In this document: piece after piece, positions 9,581 to 23,597 of the stretch
Position numbering within the stretch: the stretch's first letter is position 1
How the letters are laid out: each line of letters starts with the position of its first letter
NCBI RefSeq assembly: GCF_001441535.1
Contig: NZ_LMAU01000003.1
Span: forward strand, 547,241 to 611,240
Source of the DNA: Tsuneonella troitsensis
GTDB taxonomy: Bacteria; Pseudomonadota; Alphaproteobacteria; Sphingomonadales; Sphingomonadaceae
DNA: 64,000 nt
Direction: 5' to 3'
Notes under the pieces: model-generated
What the model was told of the DNA's origin: nothing
The model's input: the letters and a program-made list of their open reading frames with translations, nothing else
Database searches by the model: none
Program-made: the position numbers and the translations under genes

Positions 9581-11745
9581 AGCCGCCGCCCGCCGCGATC
9601 GACGCATTGCTGGCGGGAACACATTCCGATCCCTTCTCCCTGCTTGGCTCGCACGACGGGCCGGGCGGCACGTTCGCGCGGGCGATCCTTCCGGCGACCG
9701 AGGAAGCGGTCGCGTATTCGCTTCGCGGCGGCATTCTGGGGAAGCTGACACGGGTCGACGAGCGGGGCCTGTTCGAAGGAAAACTGCGCGGAAAGCCCAA
9801 ACCGGTCAAATATCGCTGTCGGTCGCAGGCAAACGAGTGGTGGGTCACCGATCCCTATAGCTTCGGGCCGGTGCTCGGCCCCGTCGACGACTTGCTGGTT
9901 GCGCAGGGCACGCATTACCGCCTGTTCGACAAGTTGGGTGCCCACCCGATCGAACATGAAGGCTGTCACGGGGTCCACTTCGCCGTCTGGGCGCCCAACG
10001 CCCGGCTCGTCAGCCTGGTGGGCGACTTCAACGACTGGGACGGCGCGCGCCATCCGATGCGCGCCCGCCAGAGCGTCGGCATCTGGGAGATTTTCATCCC
10101 CGATATCGGCGAGGGGCAGGCATACAAGTACCGGATCGTCGGGGCTGACGGAGCCTTGCAGCCGCTCAAGGCCGATCCGTTCGCCTTCGCTTCCGAATTG
10201 CGCCCGAAGACGGCGTCGATCGTCGCGCGGGCCGGCAAGGCGGAATGGGGTGACCAGGACCATCGCGCCCATTGGTCTTCGGTCGATCCCCGGCGCGAGG
10301 CGATCTCGATCTACGAAGTCCACCCGGGATCTTGGCAGCGCAACCCGCACGACTGGTTCCTGACCTGGGACGAACTGGCCGAGCGGCTAATCCCCTACGT
10401 GGTCGAAATGGGTTTCACCCATATCGAATTCATGCCCGTTTCCGAACATCCGTATGACCCGTCGTGGGGATACCAGACGACGGGTCTCTATGCCCCATCG
10501 GCCCGATTTGGCGATGTCGAAGGGTTCGCCCGTTTTGTCGATGGGGCGCACCGCGCCGGGGTTGGCGTATTGATAGACTGGGTGCCCGCGCATTTCCCGG
10601 TCGACGAACACGGATTGGCCCGGTTCGACGGTACCGCGCTCTACGAACACGAGGATCCCAAGCTCGGCTTCCATCCCGACTGGAACACCGCGATCTACAA
10701 CTTCGGTCGGCGCGAAGTGCAAAGCTTCCTGGTAAACAACGCGCTGTTCTGGGCTGAGAAGTATCACGTCGACGGCCTGCGGGTCGATGCCGTGGCGTCC
10801 ATGCTATACCGCGACTACAGCCGCGAGGCCGGCGAATGGATCCCCAACGAGCACGGCGGGCGCGAGAACTGGGAGGCGGCAGAGTTCCTTCGCGCGACCA
10901 ACCGTGCGCTGTACGGCACGCATTCGGGGGTGATGACGGTCGCGGAGGAATCGACGGCCTGGCCCGGCGTTACCGCCCCGGCGTACGAAGAAGGACCGCG
11001 AACCGCGCTGGGCTTCGGCTTCAAGTGGAACATGGGCTTCATGCACGACACCCTCGAATACATGGGGCGGGATCCGGTCCACCGGAAGTTTCACCATGGT
11101 GAAATCACCTTCGGCCTCCATTACGCCTTCAGCGAGAACTTCGTGCTGCCGCTGAGTCATGACGAGGTCGTCCACGGCAAGGGCAGCCTGCTCACCAAGA
11201 TGAGCGGGGCCGACGACTGGCAGAAGTTCGCTTCCCTTCGCGCCTATTACGCGCTGATGTGGGGCCATCCTGGTAAGAAGCTGCTGTTCATGGGCCAGGA
11301 ATTCGCCCAGCGCCGCGAGTGGAGCGAGGAAAGGAGCCTCGACTGGGAGCTGAACCAGTCGCCGCTTCACGCCGGGGTGCGCAGCCTCGTGGCGGACCTC
11401 AACAGGCTTTATCGATCAGAGCCGGCGCTCCATGCGCGCGATTGCGAAGCCGAGGGGTTCGAGTGGCTGATCGGTGACGACGAAGCCAACTCGGTCTTCG
11501 CGTGGGTCCGCAAGGCACCGGGCGCGGCGCCGGTGGCGATCATCGCCAACATGACGCCGACGGGGCATGACGATTACCGCGTGCCGCTCCCCCGAGACGG
11601 TCGCTGGGCCGAGGTCCTGAACAGCGATGCGCAATCCTATGGCGGCAGCGGCAAGGGAAACCTTGGCGGGGTTTTCGCTGAAAGCGGGGCGGCCAACGTG
11701 GCCCTTCCTCCGCTTGGAACGTTGATGCTGCGATACGAAGGATAA
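9577..11745 (+). CDS. glgB: 1,4-alpha-glucan branching enzyme GlgB
   Basis: A 722-residue GH13 enzyme that cuts alpha-1,4 chains and rejoins them as alpha-1,6 branches of glycogen. The order is an N-terminal carbohydrate-binding domain, a CBM48 domain (residues about 125-215), the catalytic barrel, and a C-terminal all-beta domain. Catalytic regions seen are GLRVDAVASMLYRDY (nucleophile), TVAEESTAWPGV (acid/base) and LPLSHDEVVHGKGSL. The only sensible start is TTG 9577, overlapping the glgP stop as TTGA; GGAA lies about 6 bases upstream. The next in-frame Met is deep in the protein. Confidence 0.95.
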   Translation: MKPPPAAIDALLAGTHSDPFSLLGSHDGPGGTFARAILPATEEAVAYSLRGGILGKLTRVDERGLFEGKLRGKPKPVKYRCRSQANEWWVTDPYSFGPVLGPVDDLLVAQGTHYRLFDKLGAHPIEHEGCHGVHFAVWAPNARLVSLVGDFNDWDGARHPMRARQSVGIWEIFIPDIGEGQAYKYRIVGADGALQPLKADPFAFASELRPKTASIVARAGKAEWGDQDHRAHWSSVDPRREAISIYEVHPGSWQRNPHDWFLTWDELAERLIPYVVEMGFTHIEFMPVSEHPYDPSWGYQTTGLYAPSARFGDVEGFARFVDGAHRAGVGVLIDWVPAHFPVDEHGLARFDGTALYEHEDPKLGFHPDWNTAIYNFGRREVQSFLVNNALFWAEKYHVDGLRVDAVASMLYRDYSREAGEWIPNEHGGRENWEAAEFLRATNRALYGTHSGVMTVAEESTAWPGVTAPAYEEGPRTALGFGFKWNMGFMHDTLEYMGRDPVHRKFHHGEITFGLHYAFSENFVLPLSHDEVVHGKGSLLTKMSGADDWQKFASLRAYYALMWGHPGKKLLFMGQEFAQRREWSEERSLDWELNQSPLHAGVRSLVADLNRLYRSEPALHARDCEAEGFEWLIGDDEANSVFAWVRKAPGAAPVAIIANMTPTGHDDYRVPLPRDGRWAEVLNSDAQSYGGSGKGNLGGVFAESGAANVALPPLGTLMLRYEG

Positions 11746-11763
11746 GAAAAACAGGAGACTGGG

Positions 11764-13022
11764 ATGCGAGAGGGATGGAGTAGCAGACCGCTGGCGCGCG
11801 ATGCGATGGCCTATGTCCTGGCCGGCGGTCGCGGAAGCCGCCTGATGGAACTCACCGACCGGAGAGCGAAGCCGGCGGTCTACTTCGGGGGGAAGAGCCG
11901 GATCATCGACTTCGCCCTGTCGAACGCAATCAATTCGGGCATTCGCCGGATCGGCGTCGCCACGCAGTACAAGGCGCATTCGCTGATCAGGCATATGCAG
12001 CGCGCGTGGAACTTCATGCGCCCGGAACGCAACGAGAGCTTCGACATCCTTCCTGCCAGTCAGCGTGTTTCGGAGAGCCAATGGTACGAAGGTACCGCCG
12101 ACGCGGTATTCCAGAACATCGACATCATCGAAGCCCACGCGCCGCGTTACATGGTCATCCTGGCGGGCGATCATATCTACAAGATGGACTACGAATTGAT
12201 GCTGCAGCAGCACGTCAATTCGGGGGCGGACGTGACGGTCGGCTGCCTCGTCGTTCCGCGATCGGAAGCGTCCGGCTTCGGCGTGATGCACGTCGACAAT
12301 ACCGACCGGATCACCGCGTTCGTCGAAAAACCCAAAGACCCGCCCGGCATTCCGGGCAACGAGGAGATGGCGCTCGCCAGCATGGGCATCTACGTGTTCG
12401 AGACGCGGTTCCTGTTCGAGCAGTTGCGCCGCGACGCCGAGGACCCGAACTCAAGGCGCGACTTCGGCGGCGACATCATCCCCTACATCGTCAAGCACGG
12501 GAAAGCGGTCGCGCACCGTTTTACGGCCAGTTGTATTCGCGCGGCCGAGGAGATCGAGGAATACTGGCGCGACGTCGGCACGCTCGACGCGTATTTCGAC
12601 GCCAATCTCGACCTCACCGACACGGTACCAAAGCTCAACATGTACGACCGCGACTGGCCCATCTGGACCGATGCGGTGGTCGCCGCACCGGCCAAGTTCG
12701 TCCATGACGAAGACGGCCGCCGCGGGCACGCGGTGTCCTCGCTCGTTTCCGGCGACTGCATCGTTTCGGGCTCGCAAGTCAGCCGAAGCCTGCTGTTCAC
12801 CGGGGTGAAGATGGGCAGCTACTCGCGCGCTCACGAGGCGGTGATCCTGCCCTATTGCAACGTAGGGCGCGGCGCGCGGCTCAATCGCGTGATCGTCGAT
12901 TCCGGGGTGCGCATTCCCGAAGGCATGGTCATCGGCGAGGATCCCGAATTCGATGCGCGGCGCTTCCGGGTCACCGAGCGGGGGGTCGTGCTGGTCACCC
13001 GCGACATGATGGCTCGCCTGGT

Positions 13023-13026
<4 letters not shown>
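11764..13026 (+). CDS. glgC: Glucose-1-phosphate adenylyltransferase GlgC
   Basis: A 420-residue ADP-glucose pyrophosphorylase that makes the glycosyl donor for glycogen from ATP and glucose-1-phosphate; it is the usual allosteric control point of bacterial glycogen synthesis. The N-terminal nucleotidyltransferase domain shows [16 protein letters not shown] and the [20 protein letters not shown] region; a C-terminal left-handed beta-helix follows. A clear ribosome binding site (AGGAGA) precedes ATG 11764. It is separated from glgB by 18 bases, the only non-overlapping junction in the operon, so this gene may have stronger independent initiation. It ends in a TTGA overlap with glgA. Confidence 0.96.
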
Positions 13027-17892
<4,866 letters not shown>

Positions 17893-17983
17893 GCGGAGAC
17901 GTATTGCGGCGGATTTGTCCTTCGCATCCTTCAAAGTGGACGCTACCGGTTCCGATGCAATTTTAAGGATCGAAACCATCACC

Positions 17984-19534
17984 ATGAACGGCGCGCAGAG
18001 CCTTGTTACCACGCTGGTCGACCACGGGGTCGACGTGTGTTTCGCAAACCCCGGCACGTCGGAAATGCATTTTCTCGCCGCGCTCGGCGATCCGCGCATG
18101 CGCGGGGTGCTGTGCCTGTTCGAAGGTGTCTGCACCGGCGCGGCGGACGGGTACTACCGCATGGCGGACAAGCCGGCGGCAACGCTGCTTCACCTCGGAC
18201 CCGGCCTCGCCAACGGCCTTGCCAACATTCACAATGCACGGCGGGCATCGAGCGGAATGGTCAATGTCGTGGGCGAGCATGCGACCAAGCATCTGAAGTT
18301 CGATGCCCCGCTGACGAGCGATATCGAAGGACTGGCGCGTCCGCTGTCGCACTGGGTGCGCCGGGGCGGGTCGGCCGAGACGATCGCGTGGGACACCGCC
18401 ATGGCGGTTGCCAAGGCAAGCGAGCATCCCGGCCAGATCGCGACCCTGATCCTGCCGGGTGATACCGCATGGCAGGATGCCGGCGGGGCGATCGCGCCGT
18501 CTCCGGTTGCGCAGGGGCGCAAGGCTCCCGATCCCGAACGGATCGCGCAGGTTGCCAAGGTGCTGCGTTCTGGCGAGCCGACGATGCTGATCCTCGCCAA
18601 CAAGGCGTGCCGGATCGAGCCTTTGGAGCTTGCCGGTAAGGTTGCCGCCGGCACCGGCTGCCGCCTCGCCAGCCAGTTCTTCACAAACCGCATAGAACGC
18701 GGGGCAGGGCGGGTGCCGCTCGAGCGCATTCCCTATTCGGTCGCGCCTGCGCTCAAGTTCCTCCAAGGTACGCGGCACATCGTAACGCTCGAGACGAAGG
18801 AGCCGGTGGCTTTCTTCAGCTACCCCGGGCTGCCCAGCTTGCTCAAGGAACCCGGCACGCAGGTGCATTCGCTCAGCGAGCCGGACGAGGATAGCACCCT
18901 CGCGCTGCAGATGCTGATCGACGAGCTCGGGCTGGGCAACGCACAAGCACAGTACCAGCCCTCTGCGGAAGTGGTCGTGCCCAGCGGCAAGCTCGATCCG
19001 ATCAGCATCGCCCATGCCCTGTGTGCAGGCATTCCCGAGAACGGGATCGTCGTGGACGAAAGCCTGACGAGCGGACGCGAATCCATGAGCTACACGCTCG
19101 GTGCGCGGCCTCACGACATGATCAACAACCTGGGTGGCTCGATCGGCTACAGTCCCCCGGTGGCGACCGGCGCGGCGCTCGCGTGTCCCGACCGGCGGAC
19201 GATCTGCCTCGTCGGAGACGGCAGCGCGATGTACACGATCCAGGCGCTGTGGACGCAGGCGCGCGAGCAGCTTCCGGTCACGACAGTCGTGTTCGCCAAC
19301 AACACCTACAACATCCTCAAGGCCGAATATTCGAACATGGGCGCGGGCGACCGGCCGAGCGAGGCGGCGCTGACCATGATCGACATCGACAGGCCGACGA
19401 TCGACTGGCTTTCGATGGGCAAGGCGATGGGCGTGCCAGGCGTACAGGTCGATACCGCCGAAGGGCTCGCCAAGGCGCTGCTGGATGCGAATGGCGAGGC
19501 AGGGCCGCGGCTGATCGAGGTGAAGCTCTACTGA
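17984..19534 (+). CDS. Thiamine-diphosphate-dependent enzyme, acetolactate synthase large-subunit-like
   Basis: A 516-residue protein with the three-domain architecture of acetolactate synthase/benzoylformate decarboxylase enzymes. The Glu that activates the thiazolium ring is in CLFEGVCTGAADGYYRM (residues about 44-60), and the diphosphate/metal site is GDGSAMYTIQALW followed by NNTYNIL near residues 425-455. No small regulatory subunit (ilvH) is nearby and the protein is shorter than typical IlvB, so a role in branched-chain amino acid synthesis is unlikely; a decarboxylase or lyase acting on a 2-keto acid is inferred. ATG 17984 was chosen; AAGGA lies about 15 bases upstream. It overlaps kynU by one base. 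Confidence 0.8.
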   Translation: MNGAQSLVTTLVDHGVDVCFANPGTSEMHFLAALGDPRMRGVLCLFEGVCTGAADGYYRMADKPAATLLHLGPGLANGLANIHNARRASSGMVNVVGEHATKHLKFDAPLTSDIEGLARPLSHWVRRGGSAETIAWDTAMAVAKASEHPGQIATLILPGDTAWQDAGGAIAPSPVAQGRKAPDPERIAQVAKVLRSGEPTMLILANKACRIEPLELAGKVAAGTGCRLASQFFTNRIERGAGRVPLERIPYSVAPALKFLQGTRHIVTLETKEPVAFFSYPGLPSLLKEPGTQVHSLSEPDEDSTLALQMLIDELGLGNAQAQYQPSAEVVVPSGKLDPISIAHALCAGIPENGIVVDESLTSGRESMSYTLGARPHDMINNLGGSIGYSPPVATGAALACPDRRTICLVGDGSAMYTIQALWTQAREQLPVTTVVFANNTYNILKAEYSNMGAGDRPSEAALTMIDIDRPTIDWLSMGKAMGVPGVQVDTAEGLAKALLDANGEAGPRLIEVKLY

Positions 19535-20769
19535 TGGAGGGCGCGGTTTCCCCTGCGGCGATGGATGCCGCCGACCCGCTGCGGCATTTTCGCGATCGGT
19601 TCGCGTTGCCGGACGGCGTGATCTACCTCGACGGCAATTCGCTGGGGTGCCTGCCGAAAGCCACGCCGGACCGCGTGGCGGAAGTCGTGCAAACCGAGTG
19701 GGGCAAGGGTCTGATCGGCTCGTGGAACAGCGCAGGTTGGGTCGACGCATCACAGCGCGTCGGCGACAAGATCGCACGGGTGATCGGGGCCGGCGCGGGG
19801 GAAGTGGTTGCCTGCGATTCGACGTCGGTGAACGTCTTCAAGGCACTCTGCGCCGCGATCTCGCTCAACCCGGATCGCTCGACGATCCTTTCGGAGCGGG
19901 GCAACTTCCCGACCGATATCTACATGATGCAGGGGCTGGAGGCGCTGACCGGTCGCAGGATCACCGCGCGGTTCGTCGACGGGGCCGACGTGGTGTCCGC
20001 GATCGACGACGATACCGCCGCGGTCCTGCTGACCCAGGTGCATTATCGCAGCGGCGCCGTCCGCGACATGGCGTCGACGACGGCGGCGGCGCATGCCAGG
20101 GGCGCACTGGCGATCTGGGACCTCAGTCACAGCGCGGGCGCCATTCCGGTGGCGCTGAACGACGCCAGGGCCGACTTCGCGGTCGGCTGCGGCTACAAGT
20201 TCCTCAACGGCGGGCCCGGTGCGCCGGGCTACATCTTCGTCGCCCGCCGCCACCAGGAGGCGGCGATGCCGGCGCTGTCCGGATGGTTCGGCCATGCCCG
20301 CCCGTTCGATTTCGAGGATCGCTACGAACCGGCCCCCGGCATCGCGCGCTTCCTGGTCGGCACGCCGCCCATCCTCGGCCTCGCCGCGCTGGAAGTCGGG
20401 GTGGACCTGATGCTGGAAGCCGACATGGCCGCGCTCCGCGTCAAGTCGATGGCGCTGGGCCAACTGTTCGTGGAAACCATGGAACCTGTCGCTGCGCGGC
20501 ATCGGTTCACGCTCGTCAGCCCCGGCGACCCGGCCGAGCGCGGGAGCCAGATTTCCTACGCACACCCGCAGGCCTATCCGATCGTCCAGGCGCTGATCGC
20601 GCGGGGCGTGGTGGGCGACTTTCGCGCCCCCGATGTCCTGCGCTTCGGCCTGACGCCGCTCTACACCTCTTTTGCAGACGTCGAAGCTGCCGTGCGCGCG
20701 ATAGCCGCGGTGATGGACGAGGGTGCATGGGATGCGCCAGAGTATAGGGAACGCGCTGCGGTGACTTGA
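19534..20769 (+). CDS. kynU: Kynureninase
   Basis: A 411-residue fold-type I PLP enzyme that cleaves kynurenine to anthranilate and alanine (or 3-hydroxykynurenine to 3-hydroxyanthranilate). The N-terminal YLDGNSLGCLPKA, the mid-protein WDLSHSAGAIPV and the cofactor lysine in VGCGYKFLNGGPGAPG are the family signatures; LRFGLTPLYTSFADV is the conserved C-terminal segment. It begins at ATG 19534, sharing one base with the stop of the preceding ThDP enzyme, so the two are probably co-translated. Tryptophan dioxygenase and formamidase genes are absent from the window. Confidence 0.92.
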   Translation: MEGAVSPAAMDAADPLRHFRDRFALPDGVIYLDGNSLGCLPKATPDRVAEVVQTEWGKGLIGSWNSAGWVDASQRVGDKIARVIGAGAGEVVACDSTSVNVFKALCAAISLNPDRSTILSERGNFPTDIYMMQGLEALTGRRITARFVDGADVVSAIDDDTAAVLLTQVHYRSGAVRDMASTTAAAHARGALAIWDLSHSAGAIPVALNDARADFAVGCGYKFLNGGPGAPGYIFVARRHQEAAMPALSGWFGHARPFDFEDRYEPAPGIARFLVGTPPILGLAALEVGVDLMLEADMAALRVKSMALGQLFVETMEPVAARHRFTLVSPGDPAERGSQISYAHPQAYPIVQALIARGVVGDFRAPDVLRFGLTPLYTSFADVEAAVRAIAAVMDEGAWDAPEYRERAAVT

Positions 20770-20783
20770 TCGGGGGAAATTGA

Positions 20784-21620
20784 ATGCGGCACATCGAATG
20801 GAGCCTGACCGGACACGGCGGCATTGCCCTCCACGCGCAGGGGTGGCTTCCCGAGAATGAGCCGCGCGACGTGATCGCCATTTCGCACGGCTATGCCGAG
20901 CATGGCGGGCGCTACGGCAACCTGGTCGACCGGCTCGTTCCGCTCGGCTTTGCGGTTTATGCGATGGATCACCGGGGGCACGGAAAATCGGGCGGCCCAC
21001 GGGCCTTCGTCGACCGCATGAGCCATGTCATCGAAGACTTCCACGGGTTCGTGGGCGCCGTTCGCGCGCGGCATGGCGGTCGGCCGATCAAGCTCGTCGG
21101 CCATTCGATGGGTGGCAACGTCGCGTTCGGTTACGCCCTTCGCTGGCCGGAGGATCTGACGGGCCTTGCCCTTTCCGGTCCGCTGATCGGCGGCAGCGTG
21201 CCGACGGCGCAGCGCCTGGTGCTGTCGATCGTCTCTGCGATCGCCCCCCGGACCGGCATGATCGAACTGCCGGCCGAGGCGGTCAGCCGCGATCCGGCGG
21301 TGGTGAAGGCCTATGTCGACGATCCGCTCGTCACGAACGCCAAGGTTTCCGCGCGCACCGCGCACGAGATGTTCACGTCCGTCTCCGGCTATCGCGACAA
21401 GGCACCCACGATGATGGTGCCGGTCCTGATCCAGCACGGCGAGGCGGACAGCCTCGTTCCGCTCGCCGGGATGCGCCCGGTCGCCGAGAGCATCGGCGCG
21501 GCGGACAAGACGGTGATCACCTATCCCGGCCTCTACCACGAAATTTTCAACGAGCCGGAAAAGGACGCGGTGATCGGCGACCTCATCGCCTGGCTCGAGG
21601 CGCATCCGCCTAGCGGTTGA
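20784..21620 (+). CDS. Alpha/beta hydrolase, monoacylglycerol-lipase-like
   Basis: A 278-residue protein of the serine aminopeptidase S33/Hydrolase_4 group. [15 protein letters not shown] forms the oxyanion-hole region, [15 protein letters not shown] holds the nucleophile serine near residue 110, [11 protein letters not shown] the acid, and [13 protein letters not shown] the catalytic histidine. The pattern matches monoacylglycerol lipases and lysophospholipases. The start is preceded by GGGGGAAAT. It lies 14 bases after kynU, so it may be the third gene of that transcript, but it is not the expected kynurenine formamidase type. Its last 11 bases overlap the convergent acetyl-CoA synthetase gene. 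Confidence 0.85.
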   Translation: MRHIEWSLTGHGGIALHAQGWLPENEPRDVIAISHGYAEHGGRYGNLVDRLVPLGFAVYAMDHRGHGKSGGPRAFVDRMSHVIEDFHGFVGAVRARHGGRPIKLVGHSMGGNVAFGYALRWPEDLTGLALSGPLIGGSVPTAQRLVLSIVSAIAPRTGMIELPAEAVSRDPAVVKAYVDDPLVTNAKVSARTAHEMFTSVSGYRDKAPTMMVPVLIQHGEADSLVPLAGMRPVAESIGAADKTVITYPGLYHEIFNEPEKDAVIGDLIAWLEAHPPSG

Positions 21621-23565
21621 GCCGCCCCTCGATCAGGGCGTCGACGACCGAGGGGTCGGCGAGGGTCGAGGTATCGCCCAGCGTGCTCGTCTCGTTCTCG
21701 GCGATCTTGCGCAGGATGCGGCGCATGATCTTGCCCGATCGCGTTTTCGGCAACGCGGGGGTGAAATGCAGGTGGTCGGGCGAGGCGATTGGGCCGATCT
21801 CCTTGCGCACCTGCTGGCGCAGTTCCGCGGTCAGATCGTCGGAGGGATCCTCGCCAGCGTTGAGGGTGACATAGCAATAGATGCCCTGGCCCTTGATGTC
21901 GTGCGGGAACCCGACGACCGCGGCTTCGGCCACCTTGTCGTGCAATACCAGGGCGCTTTCGACTTCGGCGGTGCCCATCCGGTGGCCCGATACATTGATC
22001 ACGTCGTCCACCCGGCCGGTGATCCAGTAATATTCGTCGGCATCGCGGCGGCAGCCGTCGCCGGTGAAGTACTTGCCGCGATAGGTGCTGAAATAGGTCT
22101 GCACGAACCGCTCGTGATCGCCATAGACGGTGCGCGCCTGTCCCGGCCAGGATCGCGTGATGCACAGGTTCCCGCTGGCCGCGCCCTCCAGCACCACGCC
22201 ATCGCCATCGACGAGCTGCGGGCACACGCCGAAGAACGGCTTGCCCGCGCTGCCGGGTTTCATGTCGTGCGCGCCGGGCAGGGTCGTGATCATCACGCCG
22301 CCGGTTTCGGTCTGCCACCAGGTGTCGACCACCGGCAGCGCGCCCTTGCCGACGGTGTCGGAATACCAGCGCCAGGCTTCGGGATTGATCGGCTCTCCGA
22401 CCGTGCCGAGCAGGCGGAGCGAGGACAGGTCATGGCGCTGCACCGGCTCCTTGCCCTCGCGCATCAGCGCGCGGATCGCGGTGGGGGCGGTGTAGAAGAT
22501 GTTGACCTTGTGCTTGGCGACCGTGGTCCAGAAGCGGTCGTGGTCGGGGAAGTTGGGGACGCCTTCGAACATCAGCGCGGTCGCGCCGTTCTGCAGCGGG
22601 CCATAGACGACATAGCTGTGTCCGGTGACCCAGCCGATATCGGCGGTGCACCAGAACACCTCGCCGGGCCGGTAATCGAAGACGTGGCGGAATGTCGTTT
22701 CGGTCCACACGGCATAGCCGCCGGTGGTGTGCAGCACGCCCTTGGGCTTGCCGGTCGATCCGCTGGTGTAGAGGATGAACAGCGGGTCCTCTGCAGCCAT
22801 CGGCTCGCACGGACAGTCTGCCGCCACACCCGCCGAAAGGTCGTGATACCAGTGATCGCGGCCTTCGGTCATGGCGACCGACCCGCCGGTGTGCCGGATC
22901 ACCAACACCGCCTTCACCCCGACCTTTTCGAGCGCCGCATCGACGTTGGCCTTGAGCGGCACGGTCTTTCCGCCGCGCAGGCCTTCGTCGGCGCAGATCA
23001 CCCAGTCGCTCGCGCAATCCTCGATCCGGCCCGCAATCGCTTCGGGGCTGAAGCCGCCGAAAATGACCGAATGGATCGCACCGATGCGTGCGCAGGCGAG
23101 CATGGCGAAAGCGCCTTCGGGCACCATCGGCATGTAGATCGTGACCCGGTCGCCCCTGACCACGCCTATCTTCTTGAGCGTGCCTGCCATGCGGATCACC
23201 TCGGCCTGGAGTTCCGCATAGGTGATCCGGCGAACCGCGCCTTGCGGATCGTCGGGCTCGAAGATCAGGGCCAGCCTGTTGCCGTGACCTGCCGCGACAT
23301 GGCGATCGACCGCATTGTGGCAGATGTTGAGCTTGCCGTCGGCGAACCATTCGATGGCCACGGGATCGAAGCTCCAGTCGCCGGCCTTGGTCGGCTTCTC
23401 GATCCAGTCGAGGCGGTCCGCCTGCTCCAGCCAGAACGCGTCGCTGTCGTCGATGCTGCGGGCATACATCGCCGCGTACTGATCGGCGGTGCAGTTCGTG
23501 CCCTCGGCTGCGTTGCGAGGGCGGCACACCCATTCGTCATCGTGCTGCGCGGCGGCCTCGGTCAT
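21610..23565 (-). CDS. acsA: Acetyl-CoA synthetase
   Basis: A 651-residue AMP-forming ligase that activates acetate to acetyl-CoA through acetyl-AMP. The adenylate-forming P-loop-like motif is [20 protein letters not shown], followed by [11 protein letters not shown] and the C-terminal [16 protein letters not shown], whose lysine is the usual regulatory acetylation site. An excellent ribosome binding site (AAGGAGA) lies upstream of ATG 23565. It is the last of four genes transcribed together (serine hydrolase, fused hydratase/dehydrogenase, thiolase-like, acsA), suggesting that acetyl units are handled alongside acyl-CoA breakdown. Confidence 0.96.
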   Translation of the reverse strand: MTEAAAQHDDEWVCRPRNAAEGTNCTADQYAAMYARSIDDSDAFWLEQADRLDWIEKPTKAGDWSFDPVAIEWFADGKLNICHNAVDRHVAAGHGNRLALIFEPDDPQGAVRRITYAELQAEVIRMAGTLKKIGVVRGDRVTIYMPMVPEGAFAMLACARIGAIHSVIFGGFSPEAIAGRIEDCASDWVICADEGLRGGKTVPLKANVDAALEKVGVKAVLVIRHTGGSVAMTEGRDHWYHDLSAGVAADCPCEPMAAEDPLFILYTSGSTGKPKGVLHTTGGYAVWTETTFRHVFDYRPGEVFWCTADIGWVTGHSYVVYGPLQNGATALMFEGVPNFPDHDRFWTTVAKHKVNIFYTAPTAIRALMREGKEPVQRHDLSSLRLLGTVGEPINPEAWRWYSDTVGKGALPVVDTWWQTETGGVMITTLPGAHDMKPGSAGKPFFGVCPQLVDGDGVVLEGAASGNLCITRSWPGQARTVYGDHERFVQTYFSTYRGKYFTGDGCRRDADEYYWITGRVDDVINVSGHRMGTAEVESALVLHDKVAEAAVVGFPHDIKGQGIYCYVTLNAGEDPSDDLTAELRQQVRKEIGPIASPDHLHFTPALPKTRSGKIMRRILRKIAENETSTLGDTSTLADPSVVDALIEGRLNR

Positions 23566-23597
23566 GGTTCTCTCCTTCGGGGTCGGAGACTAGCGGT

